Positions 7,970 to 16,719 of a stretch of DNA of 64,000 nucleotides are shown here, in pieces. The DNA comes from Bacteroidales bacterium. GTDB lineage: Bacteria > Bacteroidota > Bacteroidia > Bacteroidales > P3. The number at the start of each line of letters is the position of its first letter. The stretch's first letter is position 1. The position numbers were made by a program, and so were the translations under genes. The stretch is from contig JAFYSZ010000023.1 of assembly GCA_017559135.1 (NCBI GenBank), positions 1-64,000 of the forward strand. The letters run 5' to 3'. The notes under the pieces were generated by a model. The model made no database searches. It was not told the DNA's origin and saw only the letters and a list, made by a program, of their open reading frames with translations.

Positions 7970-8488
7970 TTATTTGCTAACTCTATAACCTAATTCTGCT
8001 AAAACGAGGTTGCTAATATCTGTTTTACTATCTACGTAAAGTATTGTTGCTCCGCTTGCTTTATCAAACACAACTGAGAAATTCTTTTCTTGCGCAACTT
8101 TTTCTATTGCATTGTATATTCTGTCTTGAATAGGCTTTATCAATTCTGAACGTCTTTTTGCTAAATCGCCATTATTGCCAAATCTTTTCTTTTGTATGTC
8201 TTTTGCTTCTTTTTCTGCTGCTATAATTTCATTTTCTTTTTGTGCTTTCAAATCGTTAGGCAATAAAACTGATTCTGCTTGAAATGCTTTGTACAATCTA
8301 TCAACAGCAACAAATTTTTCTTCAACTTCTTTTTGCCATTGAACTGATACTTCTTCAAGTTCTTTTTGTGCCTGTTTGTATTCTGGCATACTATTTAATA
8401 TATACTCGGTATCAACACAAGCATACTTTTGACTGAATGCACTTATTGAAATAAATGACATTACGAATAAAAGCAATAATTTTTTCAT
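7970..8488 (-). CDS. OmpH/Skp family periplasmic chaperone (first copy)
   Basis: Signal peptide MKKLLLLFVMSFISISAFS, then KYACVDTEYILNSMPEY, a typical OmpH start, charged helices (about 40-120) and a C-terminal core with FSVVFDKASGATILYVD. It begins 19 bp after bamA in the order uppS-bamA-ompH-ompH, conserved in Bacteroidota, and presumably delivers substrates to BamA. It shares the fold but little sequence with the following copy. A third, membrane-anchored relative lies at 29408. Confidence 0.93.
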   Translation of the reverse strand: MKKLLLLFVMSFISISAFSQKYACVDTEYILNSMPEYKQAQKELEEVSVQWQKEVEEKFVAVDRLYKAFQAESVLLPNDLKAQKENEIIAAEKEAKDIQKKRFGNNGDLAKRRSELIKPIQDRIYNAIEKVAQEKNFSVVFDKASGATILYVDSKTDISNLVLAELGYRVSK

Positions 8489-8507
8489 TTCTATATTTTT
8501 TTTGTTA

Positions 8508-11012
8508 TTAATCGATTGAATTGTTAATTGATATGTGAAAATGTGAGCCAGATGCCGTTGATAAGCCAGGAACTGGGTCTAAACCATATCCCCAATCAAC
8601 TCCAAGCAAGCCAAACATTGGCATAAATATTCTTAACCCTACTCCAACTGAACGATACATTTTAAATGGTTCAAAACTTTGGAAGTTTGCCCAAGAATTA
8701 CCTGCTTCAAAGAACGTTAAAGCATAAACAGATGCTCCTTCGTTTAGAGTAATCGGATATCTTAATTCCATAGTGTATTTATCAAAGACCATTCCTCCTT
8801 CATTTGGTGAAAGCGAATGATCATCGTAACCTCTTAAAGCCACAAGTTCTCTTCCATCAAGTTGATAACCTGTTAATCCATCTCCTCCTAAATAGAATCT
8901 TTCAAAAGGTGAATATCCAACATTGCTATTGTATTGACCTAAGAAACCAAATCTTGCTCTTGTAGAAACAACCAAGTCATCAAAAAGATTAAAATACCAA
9001 GATGCTCTAAGATTTATTTTATAATATTCTAACCATTTATATCTCTCTTGCGAAGTAAGGTTAGAATAATCTTTTCCATTTACCAAAGAATAAGGGAAAG
9101 TCATTTGTGCAGCAAGAGAAACGTCTGATCCTTGTCTTGGATATATTAGTTGATCGACAGAATTTCTTGCAATAGTAAAATTATAGTTAATATTATTTGA
9201 TACTCCCGTAGGCATAGCTGTAAGAGATGTATAATTCTTTACATTATATTGTTGATAGGCTATTCCGTGTGAGAAAGTAAAATAATCATCTGGCCATTTC
9301 AAACGTGTAGACAAAGAAACAGAGGCTCCTAATATGCCAATATAATATTCTGATGTACTAGAAGTATTCCAAAGTCCGTCATCTTGATAAGAATAGTAAA
9401 CACCAACACTCAAAGCATTTGGTTTTCTTCCTCCAAGCCAAGGTTCAGTAAAAGATAATGAAACTGCGTGATAATAATCTCCATTTGTGTGCACTCGAAG
9501 CGAAAGTTTTTGTCCATCTCCTATTGGAAAAGGATTCCAAGCCTTCTTATCAAAGAATTTTTTTGTAGAAAAATTCGTCAAAGATATACCAGCTTGAAAC
9601 AAAACATAGCCATTACCAACGCCTCCACTTAAATCAAATTGAGAACTTGACTTTTCCACAAGTTGATACTCTATATCAACTGTTCCACTCTCAGGATTAG
9701 GACGAATATCTGGCACAATTTTTTCAGGATCAAAATAGCCTAATTGTTGAATTTCACGAAGCGAACGATAAACCGCATCTCTACTGAAAAGATCTCCTGG
9801 ATAAGTTCTCAATTCTCGCATTACGACATAATCATTCGTAACAGTATTTCCAGAAATATTTACTTTACCGATTCTTGCCTGCTTCCCCTCATACACTCTC
9901 ATTTCAATATCAATAGAATCGTTTTCAATTTTGATTTCTGTTGGCATTACTCTAAAAAATAAGTAACCATCATCGGTGTAAAGAGAATAAATATCAGTTC
10001 CTGTTGGGTCATAATTAAGATTTTTCTCTAATAAACCTTTGTTATATGGGTCTCCCTTTTGTATTCTTAGTCGTTTAGACAAATCTTCCGAAGAATACTT
10101 TGTGTTTCCCACCCAAGTAATATCTCTAAAAAAGAACTTAGGACCTTCATACACCTCTAAATCAATGCAAATTGCCTTTTTAGGCACTTTCTTACCCCAA
10201 AAGTTTTTCTTAACTGTATCTATCAAATAAACACTATCCCTAACAATCTTCGCATCTCTAAATCCCTCATCATTATATTTGTTTATCACCAAATCTTTAT
10301 CTGCTTGAAAATCCTCATCTACAAATCTTGATGATTTCCATATTCTCCACCAACGATAAACTTTTGTATCTTTCATTTTAGAACGTATCTTCTTTTCAGT
10401 AATAACACTATTGCCTTTAACATTTATTTGAGTGATACGCACCTGTTCACCTTTATTTATCTTAAATTTTAAAAATACTTCATTCCTATTAAAGTTGGTA
10501 TCTTTAATTTCTTCTATTTCTGTATTTACTAAAAAGAAACCTTTTTCAGTAAAATGTTCTGAAATTATATTTTTACAATTTGATTTAAGATTTTCAGTAA
10601 CTACATCGCCAGAATAGATATTCATCAATTCACTTAGTTTATCTGCTTCGGCACGTTTAACACCATCTATTTTATATCCAGATAATCTTGGTTTGGTTTT
10701 AAGATAATAAGTAAGAAATATTGTTTTACCCTCTATTTTTGAAACAGTTATTTGAATATCTTCAAATATTCCTTGTCGCCAAAGTTTATCAATTGCAATA
10801 CTTGTCTTATCACTTGGCAAGAAAATCTTCTCTCCAACGGATATTCCAGAGAGTAATATTACAGAATTCTTATCTAAGTGATCTGCACCTTTTATTTCTA
10901 TACCACCAACTTCATATTCTTTTGGTGAAAGGTAATTAAGATCGATTGTTTGAGCTTTTGACAGTTGAAAAGATAGTAAAAATATAACTATTATAAACTT
11001 TGCTAATTTCAT
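8508..11012 (-). CDS. bamA: outer-membrane protein assembly factor BamA
   Basis: Omp85-family insertase of the outer membrane. Signal peptide (cut near SKAQ), five POTRA domains across about residues 30-440 (fifth containing GKVNISGNTVTNDYVVMRELRTYPGD), then a 16-strand barrel with the conserved lid-loop motif, here GGDGLTGYQLDGRE. The terminal segment FHISINNSID is slightly polar for a final strand. The length, 834 residues, is within the range for Bacteroidota. uppS lies 60 bp upstream and two ompH genes follow, forming one envelope-assembly operon. Confidence 0.97.
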   Translation of the reverse strand: MKLAKFIIVIFLLSFQLSKAQTIDLNYLSPKEYEVGGIEIKGADHLDKNSVILLSGISVGEKIFLPSDKTSIAIDKLWRQGIFEDIQITVSKIEGKTIFLTYYLKTKPRLSGYKIDGVKRAEADKLSELMNIYSGDVVTENLKSNCKNIISEHFTEKGFFLVNTEIEEIKDTNFNRNEVFLKFKINKGEQVRITQINVKGNSVITEKKIRSKMKDTKVYRWWRIWKSSRFVDEDFQADKDLVINKYNDEGFRDAKIVRDSVYLIDTVKKNFWGKKVPKKAICIDLEVYEGPKFFFRDITWVGNTKYSSEDLSKRLRIQKGDPYNKGLLEKNLNYDPTGTDIYSLYTDDGYLFFRVMPTEIKIENDSIDIEMRVYEGKQARIGKVNISGNTVTNDYVVMRELRTYPGDLFSRDAVYRSLREIQQLGYFDPEKIVPDIRPNPESGTVDIEYQLVEKSSSQFDLSGGVGNGYVLFQAGISLTNFSTKKFFDKKAWNPFPIGDGQKLSLRVHTNGDYYHAVSLSFTEPWLGGRKPNALSVGVYYSYQDDGLWNTSSTSEYYIGILGASVSLSTRLKWPDDYFTFSHGIAYQQYNVKNYTSLTAMPTGVSNNINYNFTIARNSVDQLIYPRQGSDVSLAAQMTFPYSLVNGKDYSNLTSQERYKWLEYYKINLRASWYFNLFDDLVVSTRARFGFLGQYNSNVGYSPFERFYLGGDGLTGYQLDGRELVALRGYDDHSLSPNEGGMVFDKYTMELRYPITLNEGASVYALTFFEAGNSWANFQSFEPFKMYRSVGVGLRIFMPMFGLLGVDWGYGLDPVPGLSTASGSHFHISINNSID

Positions 11013-11072
11013 CTCTTTATTTTTAAACTAAATAAATAACGTTTATATCGTCTAATAATTTTATTTAAAACT

Positions 11073-11816
11073 TTATTTTTTTAATTGCTCGCTTGTCTTG
11101 CCGAAACGTCTTTCTCTGTTTTGATAAGAAACTATTGCTTCATAGAGCCCTTCTTTGTTAAAGTCAGGCCAAAGAGTTGGAGTAAAGAAAAGTTCGGTGT
11201 AAGCCAATTGCCAAAGCAAATAATTACTCAATCTATATTCGCCAGAGGTTCTAATCAACAAATCAGGATCAGGATAATTTGCGGTAGATAAGTTTTTAGA
11301 AATCGTTTCTTGATTAATGGTTTCCAAATCCAAAGTATTATCTTTGATTTGCTTTGAAATATTTTTCACCATTTCAGTAATTTCCCAACGAGAACTATAA
11401 TTCAAAGCAAGAATCAGCGTCATTCTTGTATTGTTTCGAGTATTGAAAATGGTATTTTTTAGAGCAGATTGAGTTTCTTGTGCAATTTGAGAAATATCAC
11501 CTATATACTCTAATTTAATATTGTTTTTCATTAAAGTTTCTTCTTCTTTTGCAATCGTATCAACCAACATTGCCATAAGTGCGTCAATCTCTTCTTTTGG
11601 TCGGTTCCAATTTTCAGTAGAAAAGGTGTACAATGTAAGGTATTTAATCCCCAATTCTGCACAGCCTTCGGTAACTTCCCTAACTGCATTCACACCATTT
11701 TGATGTCCAAAGATTCTTTCTTTTTGTCTTTGTTTTGCCCAACGTCCGTTTCCGTCCATTATGACAGCTATGTGTTCGGGTAATTTGTCTAATACTATAC
11801 TTTCTTTTAAACTCAT
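11073..11816 (-). CDS. uppS: undecaprenyl diphosphate synthase
   Basis: Cytoplasmic cis-prenyltransferase making the C55 carrier lipid for peptidoglycan and surface glycans. Seen: [13 protein letters not shown] with the catalytic Asp, [19 protein letters not shown], and the C-terminal [19 protein letters not shown] followed by [13 protein letters not shown]. The length of 247 residues is normal. First gene of the bamA operon, with a -7 box 48 bp upstream. Confidence 0.97.
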   Translation of the reverse strand: MSLKESIVLDKLPEHIAVIMDGNGRWAKQRQKERIFGHQNGVNAVREVTEGCAELGIKYLTLYTFSTENWNRPKEEIDALMAMLVDTIAKEEETLMKNNIKLEYIGDISQIAQETQSALKNTIFNTRNNTRMTLILALNYSSRWEITEMVKNISKQIKDNTLDLETINQETISKNLSTANYPDPDLLIRTSGEYRLSNYLLWQLAYTELFFTPTLWPDFNKEGLYEAIVSYQNRERRFGKTSEQLKK

Positions 11817-11863
11817 TTGCTTAAAATTTACGAAATCAATACTTTGATAGTAAAACTAATCTG

Positions 11864-11871
11864 CAAAAGTA
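11864..11871 (-). promoter_or_regulatory. -7 promoter box of the uppS-bamA-ompH operon
   Basis: Minus-strand TACTTTTG followed by C, 48 bp before the uppS start. Confidence 0.65.
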
Positions 11872-11945
11872 ATGATTTTTTTGAAGTTTGCAAAGAATAA
11901 GCATAAATTTCAATAGTATTTTCTTAGTTTATTACGCTTTTTTCG

Positions 11946-11953
11946 TACCTTTG
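11946..11953 (+). promoter_or_regulatory. -7 promoter box of the porin gene
   Basis: TACCTTTG followed by C, 24 bp before ATG 11978. It excludes the longer reading frame that opens at 11888, since that start would precede the transcript. Confidence 0.65.
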
Positions 11954-11977
11954 CCGCCTGATTTTAAAGAAAAATTT

Positions 11978-12973
11978 ATGAAAAAAGCATTATTATTTTT
12001 GTGTTTTGCAGCAATTACAACCCTATCTTTTGCTCAAAACAACGATTTCTCTCTAAAATTCAACACGAGAGCCGATTTTGATTATCAATACATTGACAAC
12101 GAAAACATTAATGATAGTTATGGATTCGCAGGAAAGTTCCTTAACATAATGTTAGATGGAAAAATCAATGACAAATTTGAGTATCATTGGCGTCAAAGAT
12201 TGAATCGTACAAATCTTACATCTAATTTCTTTGAAGCAACCGATTGGGCATATCTTTCTTATCACATAAATGATAATTTTACCCTTTCAGTAGGTAAGCA
12301 AGTCGTAGCAATAGGAGGCTTTGAGTATGATTACGCTCCAATAGATGTGTATTTTTATTCTGACTTTTGCAACATAATGCCTTCTTGCTATGAGTTTGGA
12401 ACATCTCTTACTTGGGGATTCAGCCAAGGACAAGCCTTAACTTTCCAAATCAGCAATTCAATTTTTAAACAACAACCTTTTGATGGACTTTTAGCCTATA
12501 ACCTCTTATGGAATGGAAATATAACAGATTCGTGGAAGACTTTATATTCTGTAAACCTTATAGAATTTAGAAAAAATCAATATGTAAATTACGTAGCCTT
12601 AGGAAACCAATTCTATGTAGGCGATTTCGTAATAGATTTAGATTACACAAACCGTTATGTTAATGGAATGTTTTTTGATGACTTTACAATAGTTTCACAA
12701 GTTAAGTATCAAATGCCAAAACTCAATGTTTTTGCAAAATTTTCTTACGATAGAAACAACACAGAACTTACCCCAGATTATCCATACGGTGATTATTGGA
12801 CAATGACCGTTGCACCCGGAACAGATTATATGCTTTACGGAGCAGGAGTTGAATATTTCCCAATCCCAAACAGCAAAGACGTAAGACTTCACGCCATAAT
12901 ATCTTCTAACAACAGAGAACCTGCAAACTTATTCCTTAACGCAGGTCTGACTTGGAATATGAAATTAAAATAA
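11978..12973 (+). CDS. putative outer-membrane porin
   Basis: A signal peptide (MKKALLFLCFAAITTLSFAQ) is followed by a chain of alternating aromatic and polar strands with no soluble domain. FEYHWRQRLNRTN and LSVGKQVVAIGGFEYDYAPID resemble OprO/OprP-type (phosphate-selective) porins. The end of the protein, GLTWNMKLK, fits a terminal barrel strand. Start 11978 is chosen over 11888 because of the signal peptide and promoter. The Gate-domain membrane protein follows after 22 bp, suggesting a two-membrane uptake pair. The substrate is unknown. Confidence 0.75.
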   Translation: MKKALLFLCFAAITTLSFAQNNDFSLKFNTRADFDYQYIDNENINDSYGFAGKFLNIMLDGKINDKFEYHWRQRLNRTNLTSNFFEATDWAYLSYHINDNFTLSVGKQVVAIGGFEYDYAPIDVYFYSDFCNIMPSCYEFGTSLTWGFSQGQALTFQISNSIFKQQPFDGLLAYNLLWNGNITDSWKTLYSVNLIEFRKNQYVNYVALGNQFYVGDFVIDLDYTNRYVNGMFFDDFTIVSQVKYQMPKLNVFAKFSYDRNNTELTPDYPYGDYWTMTVAPGTDYMLYGAGVEYFPIPNSKDVRLHAIISSNNREPANLFLNAGLTWNMKLK

Positions 12974-12995
12974 ATCAATAAAATAAAAACATAGA

Positions 12996-14138
12996 ATGAA
13001 GAAATCGACAAAGAAAACGCTTGGTGCGTTATTGTTTTTAGCCATACTCATTGGAGGATTCCTTGTTTTAGGAAGCAAAATGGGTGCATCAAATATGTTA
13101 AAGACAATAATGAACACAGCACACGACCTTTTGCTAAACACAGTTTTCTATCTTATGGGAATTACTGTGCTAACAGGAGCATTAAGTAAGTTATTTTCAG
13201 AATTTGGTGTAGTAGCCCTTTTAGAAAAACTACTAAAACCATTGATGAAACCTCTTTTTAGATTACCAGGAGTTGGAGCCTTAGGTGCGGTTATGACATT
13301 CCTTTCAGACAATCCTGCAATTATCTCTTTGGCAAAGGATAAAAGTTTCAGCAAATTCTTTAAAAAATATCAATTAGTGTCATTAACCAATTTCGGAACA
13401 GCATTCGGAATGGGATTTGTGGTAATTATCACAATGATTGGCTACGGAGAAATTACAGGAGCATTAGTCGGATTGTTTGGAGCCTTTGTTGGAAGTATTA
13501 TTTCAACAAGAATTATGCAAAGATCAGTACTTAAAGCATACCCTGAAATGAATTCTCCTGTGGTAGAAGAAGAAAACAAAGAAGAAGTTGCAGAAGAACA
13601 AGAAGAAAAGAAAGAAAGCCTTTTCATCAGAGTAATGAACGCAATATTAGATGGAGGTAAAAACGGGGTAGATCTTGGTTTACAAATAATACCTGGTGTT
13701 TTGATTATCTCAACTCTTGTAATGATGATAACATTTGGACCAAAAGATGCAGCAGCTGGCTATGCAGGAGTAGCATACGAAGGAGTTCCTATTTTACCTT
13801 GGCTTGCAGAAAAAATTAGTTTTGTGTTTGAATGGTGCTTTGGCTTTGAAACAATGGAATTAATCGCCTTTCCAATGACAGCACTTGGTGCAGTTGGAGC
13901 AGCTCTTGGACTTTTACCAACTTTTGCCGAAACGGGAATCTTAGATGCGAATGCAATAGCAGTCTTTACCGCAATGGGAATGTGTTGGAGTGGTTATTTA
14001 TCAACTCATACCGCAATGTTAGACTCATTAGGTTATAGAAAACTAATCTCAAAAGCACTTGTAGCACACACAATCGCAGGTCTTTGTGCAGGAATTATTG
14101 CTCACTGGACATTTGTCTTAGTTGGGCTAATTTTATAA
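12996..14138 (+). CDS. Gate-domain (nucleoside-recognition-like) inner-membrane protein
   Basis: About nine membrane helices arranged as two blocks around a charged, Glu-rich cytoplasmic linker (about residues 190-210). Both blocks resemble the Gate domain of nucleoside transporters and SpmA/SpmB proteins. Conserved-looking stretches are FLSDNPAIISLAKD in the first block and FPMTALGAVGAALGLLP in the second. I think it belongs with the CD0519/CD1768 family of uncharacterised membrane proteins. It shares a transcript with the porin and ends in a strong terminator, so a transport role is plausible but unproven. Confidence 0.7.
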   Translation: MKKSTKKTLGALLFLAILIGGFLVLGSKMGASNMLKTIMNTAHDLLLNTVFYLMGITVLTGALSKLFSEFGVVALLEKLLKPLMKPLFRLPGVGALGAVMTFLSDNPAIISLAKDKSFSKFFKKYQLVSLTNFGTAFGMGFVVIITMIGYGEITGALVGLFGAFVGSIISTRIMQRSVLKAYPEMNSPVVEEENKEEVAEEQEEKKESLFIRVMNAILDGGKNGVDLGLQIIPGVLIISTLVMMITFGPKDAAAGYAGVAYEGVPILPWLAEKISFVFEWCFGFETMELIAFPMTALGAVGAALGLLPTFAETGILDANAIAVFTAMGMCWSGYLSTHTAMLDSLGYRKLISKALVAHTIAGLCAGIIAHWTFVLVGLIL

Positions 14139-14173
14139 GCAAAAAAAAGAAAATAATACTTAAAAACAACAAA

Positions 14174-14219
14174 AATAATTCTTAGATTTTTGGAAAAATT
14201 TCTAAGAATTATTTTTTTA
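14174..14219 (+). terminator. terminator after the Gate-domain gene
   Basis: 13-bp stem 14174-14186 with 14201-14213 (AATAATTCTTAGA arms), extended by internal T/A pairing, followed by a T-run. Confidence 0.85.
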
Positions 14220-14283
14220 TTTCAAACAATTGCAAAAAATAAGTCATTGGATTTAAAATATTTCAAAAGAAATTTTACGAAAT

Positions 14284-14314
14284 TTTGTGGATATAAAAAT
14301 TTTATGTATTTTTG
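14284..14314 (+). promoter_or_regulatory. promoter of the secreted hypothetical gene
   Basis: -33-like TTTGTGG ends at 14290 and TATTTTTG sits at 14307-14314, 16 bp apart, 44 bp before the start codon. Confidence 0.65.
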
Positions 14315-14357
14315 CTGTTTGAAATACTACTAAGCAATAAAAAATTTATAAATAAAA

Positions 14358-14906
14358 ATGAAAAAATTATTAGTACTCATTCTAATGTCTATGCTTTCGG
14401 CAGGAGTATATGCACAAAAGGAAGTAACGAAATTCTTAGGAATACCGGTAGATGGTACAAGAACTTCTATGATTCAAAAATTGAGAGCGAAAGGATTTAC
14501 TATCAATAGAGAAAAAGACGATATGCTTGATGGTAAATTCAATGGTGAGGACGTTAATATTGCAATTCTTACTCAACACGACAAAGTTTGGCGTGTATTG
14601 GTAGCAGATGTTGCAATAAGAAACGAAGTTCAAGTAAAAATGAGATTTAATGAACTTGTGCGTCAGTTTGAAAATAATGGTAATTACTACGAACCATCAA
14701 GCGATCAAAGCATTCCTGATAAAGAAGACATAAAACAAGGAATGAATTCTTTGAATAAGCAATATCAAGCATACTTTATTCAAAAAGGAACAGTATCCGA
14801 CGATAAAAGGTTGGTTTGGATAGAAATTATGCCTAACGGCAATGGATACAATATCGTAATGTTCTACGAAAACGGATACAATAGAGCAGACGGAAGCGAC
14901 TTATAG
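14358..14906 (+). CDS. secreted hypothetical protein
   Basis: Signal peptide (cut near VYAQ), then about 160 soluble residues beginning KEVTKFLGIPVDGTR and ending in a beta-rich segment with GNGYNIVMFYENGYNRA. I have the impression of a common but unnamed Bacteroidales family with the TKFLGIPVDG start. No catalytic motif, Cys or lipobox is present. It is monocistronic, with its own promoter and a strong terminator. Function unknown. Confidence 0.8.
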   Translation: MKKLLVLILMSMLSAGVYAQKEVTKFLGIPVDGTRTSMIQKLRAKGFTINREKDDMLDGKFNGEDVNIAILTQHDKVWRVLVADVAIRNEVQVKMRFNELVRQFENNGNYYEPSSDQSIPDKEDIKQGMNSLNKQYQAYFIQKGTVSDDKRLVWIEIMPNGNGYNIVMFYENGYNRADGSDL

Positions 14907-14934
14907 GAAGATAATAATTGTTATTGTATAAACA

Positions 14935-14978
14935 GGATAAGGCTTATAACATTGATTTATAAGCCTTATCCTATTTTG
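14935..14978 (+). terminator. terminator after the secreted hypothetical gene
   Basis: Perfect 14-bp stem 14935-14948 with 14958-14971 (GGATAAGGCTTATA arms), nine-base loop, then a T-rich tail. Confidence 0.88.
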
Positions 14979-15002
14979 TATTAAAAAAATCACAATAATT
15001 GT

Positions 15003-15030
15003 AACGTTTTGTCTAAAAACATTGTCTTAT
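15003..15030 (+). promoter_or_regulatory. possible ECF-sigma promoter of the BspA-like gene
   Basis: No TAnnTTTG box is present. Instead AACGTTTT (from 15003) and GTCTTAT (from 15024) are 18 bp apart, resembling the AAC...GTC elements used by extracytoplasmic-function sigma factors. Inference only. Confidence 0.35.
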
Positions 15031-15050
15031 ATATAAGAAACTTAAAAAAT

Positions 15051-15056
15051 AGGAGG
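15051..15056 (+). promoter_or_regulatory. Shine-Dalgarno sequence AGGAGG
   Basis: AGGAGG lies eight bases before ATG 15065, an ideal spacing. Such sites are rare in Bacteroidota, and the other genes here have only A-rich leaders. Confidence 0.75.
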
Positions 15057-15064
15057 ACAAAATT

Positions 15065-16618
15065 ATGAAAAAGACATTTGCTTTCTTGTGTTCGGTTTTA
15101 TGTATGAACATTTTATTTTCTCAATCAGAAATTACTATTGGAGATTTAACCTATTATATAGCCGACAAAGGCGATGCAATAGTACAATCTTGTAGTTATT
15201 CTGCAACAAATGTTGTTATTCCTGCAACGATTACTGATAGTGTAGGACTAACTCACCAAGTAGTTGCAATAGGAAACGGAGCATTTAGCGGTTGTGATAA
15301 TTTAACCTCAGTAATTATTCCAAATACTATTATAACTATTGGAAGTAGTGCTTTTTGGGAATGTGTTAATTTATCAAATGTTATTATACCAAATAGCGTT
15401 ACTCACATTGGTGAAAAGGCTTTCTTTCATTGTCATTCTTTTACAATGATTAGCATTCCAAGTAGCGTAATTCAAATTGGAGATGAAGCGTTTTATCGTT
15501 GTCATGGTGCAACAACTTTGAATTATAACGTAGAACAACATAGCGATTTCAACAAACAATTTGAATATTGTTACTTTAAAACAATAAATATAGGCGATAG
15601 CGTTAAGAGATTACCTACTAAATTTGCTTTTAATCAAGATTCTTTAACCACAGTAAACTTTTCTAACAATCTTAAATATATTTCTAATTCTGCGTTTATG
15701 TCTTGTGATGCTCTAACTTCAATAACTATTCCTAATTCAGTGGATTCAATAGGAGGCACTTCGTATGTTGCAGTCAATGGAGCATTTGAAAAATGTAGTG
15801 CTTTGTCTTCTGTAACTATTGGAGAAAATGTGAAATATATAGGCGACAATACTTTTTGTGATTGTATGAATTTAGAGACTATTACTTGCTTAGCAACAAC
15901 ACCTCCTGATATTGAATACTCTGTTCACGTATTTAAACAATGCGAAGGTGCAACTTTATACGTTCCTTGTCAAAGTATAGATATTTATGCAAACACTCCT
16001 GGTTGGGATTCTTTCGGTTATTCAAATATTGCAATGATTAACTTTGAAGTTTCTGTCAATCCAAACAATATGGATTGGGGTTGGGTTGATATTCAAGAAA
16101 ATTGTGGTTACGTAATCTTAACTGCAAATACAAATCTATGTACTCGCTTTATTGGTTGGAGTGATGGTAACACCGAAAACCCAAGAACAATTGAAATTAC
16201 AAAAGACACAAATCTTACAGCAATATTTAGCCAAATTATAACAGCGATTGATGCCTCTATTATTGAAGGAGAACTTTATGAAGAATACGGATTCTGCGAA
16301 TCAGAGCCAGGAACATATACACAAATCTTGACAGATGAAAATGGTTGCGATAGTTTGCTTGTCTTAAACCTTACTTATCAAGTTTCCTTGAATGATGCAA
16401 AAGAAGAAAACATTAACTTCTATCCAAATCCTACTCAAAACATTATCAATTTCAGCACAACAATAGAACAAATTGAAGTAATGGATTTGACAGGCAAAAG
16501 ATTGATGAGTTTCAACCACGAAAATCAAATAAATATTGAGGCCTTACCTTCGGGAGTCTATTATCTAAGATTGATAAACGATAAAAAGGTTACAACTAAG
16601 AAAGTAATCAAACAATAA
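15065..16618 (+). CDS. BspA-like leucine-rich-repeat protein, T9SS type A cargo
   Basis: Secreted surface protein. A signal peptide is followed from about residue 50 to 300 by BspA-type repeats of about 23 residues (pattern NLTSVIIPNxVxxIGxxAFxxC, with a Cys in most). Then comes an InlB-type beta repeat (about 335-395, containing FIGWSDGNTENP). The C-terminal 70 residues form a type A T9SS sorting domain beginning NFYPNPTQNIINF and containing LPSGVYYLRL. BspA-like repeats mediate host or matrix binding in several oral and gut bacteria. It has a separate promoter style and a true Shine-Dalgarno site, so it may be expressed under special conditions. Confidence 0.9.
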   Translation: MKKTFAFLCSVLCMNILFSQSEITIGDLTYYIADKGDAIVQSCSYSATNVVIPATITDSVGLTHQVVAIGNGAFSGCDNLTSVIIPNTIITIGSSAFWECVNLSNVIIPNSVTHIGEKAFFHCHSFTMISIPSSVIQIGDEAFYRCHGATTLNYNVEQHSDFNKQFEYCYFKTINIGDSVKRLPTKFAFNQDSLTTVNFSNNLKYISNSAFMSCDALTSITIPNSVDSIGGTSYVAVNGAFEKCSALSSVTIGENVKYIGDNTFCDCMNLETITCLATTPPDIEYSVHVFKQCEGATLYVPCQSIDIYANTPGWDSFGYSNIAMINFEVSVNPNNMDWGWVDIQENCGYVILTANTNLCTRFIGWSDGNTENPRTIEITKDTNLTAIFSQIITAIDASIIEGELYEEYGFCESEPGTYTQILTDENGCDSLLVLNLTYQVSLNDAKEENINFYPNPTQNIINFSTTIEQIEVMDLTGKRLMSFNHENQINIEALPSGVYYLRLINDKKVTTKKVIKQ

Positions 16619-16654
16619 AATAAAACAAAGAAATAATTTTCTAAAACAAAGAAA

Positions 16655-16705
16655 TAAAAAAATAACTCTTTGAAATATTTTAATAAATCAAAGAGTTATT
16701 TTTTT
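16655..16705. terminator. bidirectional terminator between BspA-like gene and lipA
   Basis: 13-bp stem 16661-16673 with 16688-16700 (AATAACTCTTTGA arms), A-run before and T-run after. Confidence 0.85.
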
Positions 16706-16719
16706 GTTTTAAAGACTTG

